Assembly: GCA_035290065.1 (NCBI GenBank)
Contig: DATDVD010000142.1
Coordinates: forward strand, 1-8,813
Source of the DNA: DATDVD01 sp035290065
Lineage (GTDB): Bacteria; Pseudomonadota; Gammaproteobacteria; Coxiellales; Coxiellaceae
DNA length: 8,813 bases
Direction: 5' to 3'
The stretch's first letter is position 1, and every line of letters begins with the position of its first letter. The position numbers and the translations under genes were made by a program. Positions 6,140-8,813 of the stretch are shown here, piece after piece. Below the pieces are notes generated by a model. That model searched no databases. It saw only the letters and a program-made list of their open reading frames with translations, and was not told the DNA's origin.

Positions 6140-6222
6140 GTAGGGGCAGACCGTGGTCTGCCCTCTTCTCTTCGTTATAATCTTTGCGCGGTGTTCTTGG
6201 GCAGACCACGGTTTGCCCCTAC
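6140..6222. repeat. 83-bp palindromic MITE-like element, copy 2
   Basis: Same length and orientation as the copy at 5179-5261. Terminal repeats lie at 6140-6163 and 6199-6222, with one mismatch between arms (TTTGCC instead of TCTGCC on the right). The 35-bp centre (6164-6198) differs from copy 1 at several positions, including bases that break the AACCC/GGGTT hairpin. The arms are better kept than the centre. It lies between tRNA-Ser (minus) and the yccA operon (plus). Confidence 0.9.
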
Positions 6223-6255
6223 ATAAAAGTTACGGTCTGCCTCTACATAAAAGCT
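6208..6255. repeat. 24-bp tandem duplication of the element's right end and flank
   Basis: Two 24-bp units, 6208-6231 and 6232-6255, differ at few positions (CCCCTAC versus CTCTAC, and AAGTT versus AAGCT). Each consists of the last 15 bp of the element plus the flank ATAAAAG. It looks like a local duplication after insertion, or a remnant of an earlier nested copy. Confidence 0.75.
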
Positions 6256-6295
6256 GTGGCCATCCAAAGCTGGGGTATGATAGCCTAAATTTGCA

Positions 6296-6324
6296 TTCAA
6301 AAAAACCAAAAATTTTGCTAGAAT
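6296..6324 (+). promoter_or_regulatory. Promoter of the yccA-ldt-ykuD_2 operon
   Basis: TTCAAA (6296-6301, 4/6), a 17-nt A-rich spacer and TAGAAT (6319-6324, 5/6), with an extended -10 TGC directly before it. Transcription would start near 6331 and give a leader of about 33 nt ending in the GGAGG site before the yccA ATG. Confidence 0.6.
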
Positions 6325-6363
6325 TACTATTGATTTCTAGAGCATTCACACCGGAGGCCTTTT

Positions 6364-7026
6364 ATGTCGTTTAATGAATTAGTCAGCACTCAACCTATTT
6401 CCCTTTCTACCAATCAAGTGCTGCGTAAAACTTACTTTCTATTAAGCTTGACCCTCCTCTTTAGTGCGCTCACGGCCTACTTTTCTATGAAGACTAATGC
6501 GCAACCCAATCTCATCATCTTCCTGGTGGGAATGTTTGGGCTGCAATTCTTAACCATTGCCCTCCGAAATTCGCCGTGGGGTATTTTAGCCACTTTCTTA
6601 TTCACAGGCTTTATGGGCTATACCTTGGGCCCTATTCTCAATTTATTTTTACGAACCTATACCAACGGCATGCAAATAGTGATGATGTCGATAGGCACAA
6701 CCGGTTTAATTTTCTTAGGTTTGTCCACCTATGTCTTAATGACACGCAAAAATTTTAATTACTTAGGGGGTGTGATTGCAGCGGCTATTATCATTGCCTT
6801 TATTGCAGGGCTGGGTGCCATAGTCTTCAATATGCCTGCTTTACAATTACTCGTATCTTTAGCGTTCGCCGTATTAGCCTCTGCTTATATACTCTATACT
6901 ACTAGTGAAGTGATTCATGGCGGGGAAACTAACTACATTATGGCAACGGTTTCTCTGTACGTGGCCTTATTTAATTTATTTACAAGCTTATTAAGGATAC
7001 TGGGATCATTCTCAGGACGAGAATAA
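6364..7026 (+). CDS. yccA: YccA-type Bax inhibitor-1 (TMBIM) family membrane protein
   Basis: A polytopic inner-membrane protein of the BI-1/UPF0005 family. In E. coli, YccA is bound and slowly degraded by the FtsH protease and tempers FtsH action on membrane proteins such as SecY. It has 220 aa (E. coli 219). A polar N-terminal tail of about 20 residues is followed by about seven hydrophobic segments (near 25-42, 50-67, 72-94, 102-125, 133-157, 159-180 and 196-213). The family motif HGGETNY is at 185-191, followed by ATVSLYVALFNLF. VLRKTYFLLSLTL near the start and LGPILN are close to the E. coli sequence. GGAGG (6353-6357) lies 6 nt before the ATG. It is first in an apparent operon with two cell-wall enzymes, 17 nt before the next gene. 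The family is certain; the FtsH link is carried over from E. coli. Confidence 0.94.
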   Translation: MSFNELVSTQPISLSTNQVLRKTYFLLSLTLLFSALTAYFSMKTNAQPNLIIFLVGMFGLQFLTIALRNSPWGILATFLFTGFMGYTLGPILNLFLRTYTNGMQIVMMSIGTTGLIFLGLSTYVLMTRKNFNYLGGVIAAAIIIAFIAGLGAIVFNMPALQLLVSLAFAVLASAYILYTTSEVIHGGETNYIMATVSLYVALFNLFTSLLRILGSFSGRE

Positions 7027-7043
7027 TACCTTAAGGATAAAAC

Positions 7044-7952
7044 ATGGAACGTTGGATAAAGGGTGCCTTCGCGCTTCTCTTATTTATTGTGCTACCTACT
7101 TTGGCTGCTCGCTATCAGTATTTTCCCGATAGCTATGTAGTAGGCAGTATTCAAGTCGTTAAAGTGCAAAAAGGGGATACGCTCACCAAAATAGCGCGTC
7201 GTTATGATGTAGCGCCCACAAAAATGATCGAGGCTAATCCTAAAGCCCGCGATCAATATTTACAAATCGGCCAAATGGTCATTGTGCCTTCACGCTTTGT
7301 ATTGCCTTCTTATCATGAAGGTATTGTTATTAATCTAGCGGAACTACGACTATATTATTTCCCTGCTCACACCAATATTGTCTACACCTACCCTATTGCC
7401 GTCGGTCGTGTGGGTTGGCGAACACCGACTACCGTCACAAGTGTTTACAAAAAAGAAAAAGACCCGGTGTGGAGGGTGCCCAAATCGATTTGGCAATACA
7501 CTTATCGCACCAAAGGTATTAAATTACCCGCTGTAGTGGGACCAGGACCGGACAACCCTCTCGGCCCTTATGCGTTATATCTTAAATTATCAGGTTATTT
7601 AATTCATGGCACCAATGATCCGGATTCCATTGGCAAATACGTAAGCTCCGGTTGCATTCGCCTGTACCCGGCTGACATTACGCAACTTTACTCGCTAGTG
7701 GATATTGGCACAGTCGTGCATATTATTCATCACGCGAACAAAGCGGATTGGCATCATGATGAACTTTATTTAGAATCTCATCGGTCGATGGAAGAAATGA
7801 ATAATAAAACCGAGTTGAATCATCAACCCGCTGAAGAAGCCATTCAAGAGGCCACTGCTAATAAAAAAGCCACGGTTAATTGGCCGCAGGTAAATCAAGC
7901 ACAAAAAAATAAATTAGGAATACCCGTTACAGTAGGGAAAGCTAAATCATGA
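7044..7952 (+). CDS. Exported LysM + YkuD L,D-transpeptidase (ErfK/YbiS-like)
   Basis: A periplasmic enzyme that uses an active-site cysteine to make 3-3 peptidoglycan cross-links or to attach proteins to peptidoglycan. It has 302 aa. An N-terminal signal peptide or anchor spans about 1-22 (cleavage near LAA-RYQ is possible). A LysM peptidoglycan-binding domain spans 38-82 (VQKGDTLTKIARRYDV ... ANP ... IGQMVIVP). The YkuD catalytic domain spans about 93-230, with H188 in IHGTND and nucleophile C204 in YVSSGCIRL. A polar tail of about 70 residues, rich in Glu, Asn and Lys, follows with no recognised domain. AAGGA (7033-7037) lies 6 nt before the ATG. Its stop overlaps the next start. In this subfamily the residue before GC varies, so SSGC is not a sign of inactivity. 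The sequence cannot tell cross-linking from protein anchoring. Confidence 0.94.
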   Translation: MERWIKGAFALLLFIVLPTLAARYQYFPDSYVVGSIQVVKVQKGDTLTKIARRYDVAPTKMIEANPKARDQYLQIGQMVIVPSRFVLPSYHEGIVINLAELRLYYFPAHTNIVYTYPIAVGRVGWRTPTTVTSVYKKEKDPVWRVPKSIWQYTYRTKGIKLPAVVGPGPDNPLGPYALYLKLSGYLIHGTNDPDSIGKYVSSGCIRLYPADITQLYSLVDIGTVVHIIHHANKADWHHDELYLESHRSMEEMNNKTELNHQPAEEAIQEATANKKATVNWPQVNQAQKNKLGIPVTVGKAKS

Positions 7953-8620
7953 AAGTTATTGTTTGGATAATGGTTTTTTCCTTAAGCAGCGTGACACTGT
8001 CCGCGAATGCTTTTTTTGGTTCCTCCTCTCTTTCTACGGATCCCGAGGATATTAACAAAATTAATCCGGCTGCTTTGGCAGTGGCGATGGATGCTTATCA
8101 GTGTGCTGAAAAGAAAGGCTATATTAAAAATCATTTACTCACGATTATTGATTTTACCTTACCGTCTAATGAAAAACGGATGTGGATTATTGATCCTGAA
8201 ACGCATCGTTCGCTGTATCACTTATTTGTGGCGCACGGGGTTAACAGCGGCGCTATTATTCCTACGCATTTTTCCAATAAAATGGGTAGCTTGGAGTCCA
8301 GCTTAGGGGCTTATTTAACGGCAGCGACGTATGATGGGCATCATGGTTATTCACTGGTACTGATGGGGTTAGAAAGAGGGGTTAATGATAATGCGGAACG
8401 GCGACATATCATTATTCATTCGGCTTGGTATGTAAATCCCGGGTTTATCCATGAATACGATCGTTTAGGCCGCAGCTGGGGGTGTTTTGCACTGGATCCG
8501 AAGCAAACTAAAGAAGTGATTAATACATTGCAAGGGGGCAGTTTGGTATTTGCCTATGCGGCGCAAGAACAACATGATCCGAATGTTCAGCAGTGTAATC
8601 TTGTCCTACCGCCGGAGTGA
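7949..8620 (+). CDS. Exported L,D-transpeptidase-like protein of the YkuD_2 type
   Basis: A 223-aa protein with a signal peptide (about 1-21, cleavage after SANA). It then has the layout of murein L,D-transpeptidase catalytic-domain (YkuD_2) proteins: an early helix with YQCAEKKG; LTIIDFTLPSNEKRMWIID; a Gly/Ser-rich centre; H153 and H157 in HIIIHSAWYV; and GRSWGCFALDP with candidate nucleophile C179. These proteins differ from classic YkuD enzymes in overall sequence but keep the His...GC active site. The ATG at 7949-7951 overlaps the previous stop by 4 nt (ATGA), and AGGGA lies 10 nt upstream, so translation is probably coupled. Two different L,D-transpeptidase types side by side suggest a shared cell-wall role. 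Activity is inferred from family and motif only. Confidence 0.86.
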   Translation: MKVIVWIMVFSLSSVTLSANAFFGSSSLSTDPEDINKINPAALAVAMDAYQCAEKKGYIKNHLLTIIDFTLPSNEKRMWIIDPETHRSLYHLFVAHGVNSGAIIPTHFSNKMGSLESSLGAYLTAATYDGHHGYSLVLMGLERGVNDNAERRHIIIHSAWYVNPGFIHEYDRLGRSWGCFALDPKQTKEVINTLQGGSLVFAYAAQEQHDPNVQQCNLVLPPE

Positions 8621-8704
8621 GAATTCTCCCTATAATCTGAGCTAAAGTAGTCTGGCTGGAAGCGAGCTGAAAATCTAGGCTATCTACACTATTATTCACA
8701 CCCT

Positions 8705-8737
8705 GTTAAGAATTCGTTAAGCATACATCTGTATTAT
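8705..8737 (+). promoter_or_regulatory. Candidate PmrA-box-like direct repeat with -10 element
   Basis: GTTAAG (8705-8710) is repeated as GTTAAG (8716-8721), 11 bp apart with a 5-nt spacer. A -10-like TATTAT (8732-8737, 5/6) follows 10 nt later. The arrangement fits the PmrA box YTTAAK-N5-YTTAAK except for G in place of the first pyrimidine in both halves. A regulator bound here would cover the -35 region, where no good -35 hexamer is seen. Control by PmrA is inferred. Confidence 0.4.
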
Positions 8738-8743
8738 AGTGGC

Positions 8744-8813
8744 ATGAAACCCGATGGTCATTCTATATTACCTACTGAGGTCGGCGCAGCGGCGGCCGGT
8801 GGTAGTGCAGGAG
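8744..8813 (+). CDS. Start of an unknown gene, cut by the window edge
   Basis: An ATG opens a frame of 23 full codons that runs off the window (MKPDGHSILPTEV, then an Ala/Gly-rich run). It is the first usual start codon after an in-frame TAG at 8648. No Shine-Dalgarno precedes it, and the -10-like TATTAT ends only 6 nt before it, so the message would be leaderless if that promoter is used. Another frame (ATG at 8754) is also open to the edge. No function can be assigned. Confidence 0.45.
   Translation, partial: MKPDGHSILPTEVGAAAAGGSAG

Noticed and set aside
5179..6255. CRISPR array from repeated palindromes
   Set aside because: There are only two full copies nearly 1 kb apart, no regular spacers and no cas genes.
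6153..6374. 73-codon plus-strand open frame beginning inside element copy 2
   Set aside because: Most of it is a translation of the palindromic repeat and its tandem tail, and it runs through the yccA promoter and RBS. It has no RBS or family likeness.
7648..7660. SSGC in place of SHGC at the YkuD active site as a sign of loss of activity
   Set aside because: The residue before GC varies among ErfK/YbiS-type enzymes, while the histidine H188 and cysteine C204 are both present.

Overview
The window is from a moderately AT-rich gammaproteobacterium. Coxiella/Legionella relatives (Legionellales) are my best guess, but that is an inference from protein flavour and from a possible PmrA-like site; nothing here fixes the genus. 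It is mostly core genome: lipoprotein sorting, nucleotide excision repair, phospholipid synthesis, tRNAs, a global response regulator and cell-wall enzymes. A short palindromic repeat family overlies it, and there is one unrecognised membrane protein plus the first codons of an unknown gene at the right edge. No stretch without a gene exceeds 300 bp.

Minus strand, in transcription order from about 6130 leftwards: tRNA-Ser(UGA); a UvrY/GacA/LetA-type response regulator; uvrC; pgsA; then tRNA-Gly(GCC), tRNA-Cys(GCA) and tRNA-Leu(UAA). The block from the response regulator through the three tRNAs has the same order as uvrY-uvrC-pgsA-glyW-cysT-leuZ in E. coli, so an ancient gene order is kept. 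The tRNA trio has its own promoter between pgsA and tRNA-Gly, with a GC-rich discriminator. About 215 bp with no convincing gene (2183-2397) follow. Next come an unrecognised 248-aa protein with a C-terminal membrane segment, then lolC and the first 39 codons of lolD, which overlap by 8 nt.

Plus strand, from about 6296 rightwards: a promoter followed by three closely packed genes. These encode a YccA/Bax-inhibitor-1 membrane protein, a LysM + YkuD L,D-transpeptidase, and a second exported L,D-transpeptidase-like protein of the YkuD_2 type that overlaps the previous gene by 4 nt (ATGA). They look like one envelope-maintenance operon. An intergenic region then carries a direct repeat GTTAAG-N5-GTTAAG, a -10-like TATTAT and an ATG that opens an unknown Ala/Gly-rich reading frame running off the window.

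The most unusual feature is an 83-bp element present twice, at 5179-5261 and 6140-6222. Each copy has 24-bp terminal inverted repeats, and each terminal repeat is itself a 20-bp near-palindrome. One copy ends 5 nt before the uvrC start codon, where no Shine-Dalgarno is visible. The other lies 10 nt before the mature 5' end of tRNA-Ser, where its promoter should be. It looks like a non-autonomous MITE-like repeat that has changed the 5' control regions of two essential-type genes. I see no CRISPR array, transposase, prophage or clearly new multi-gene system.
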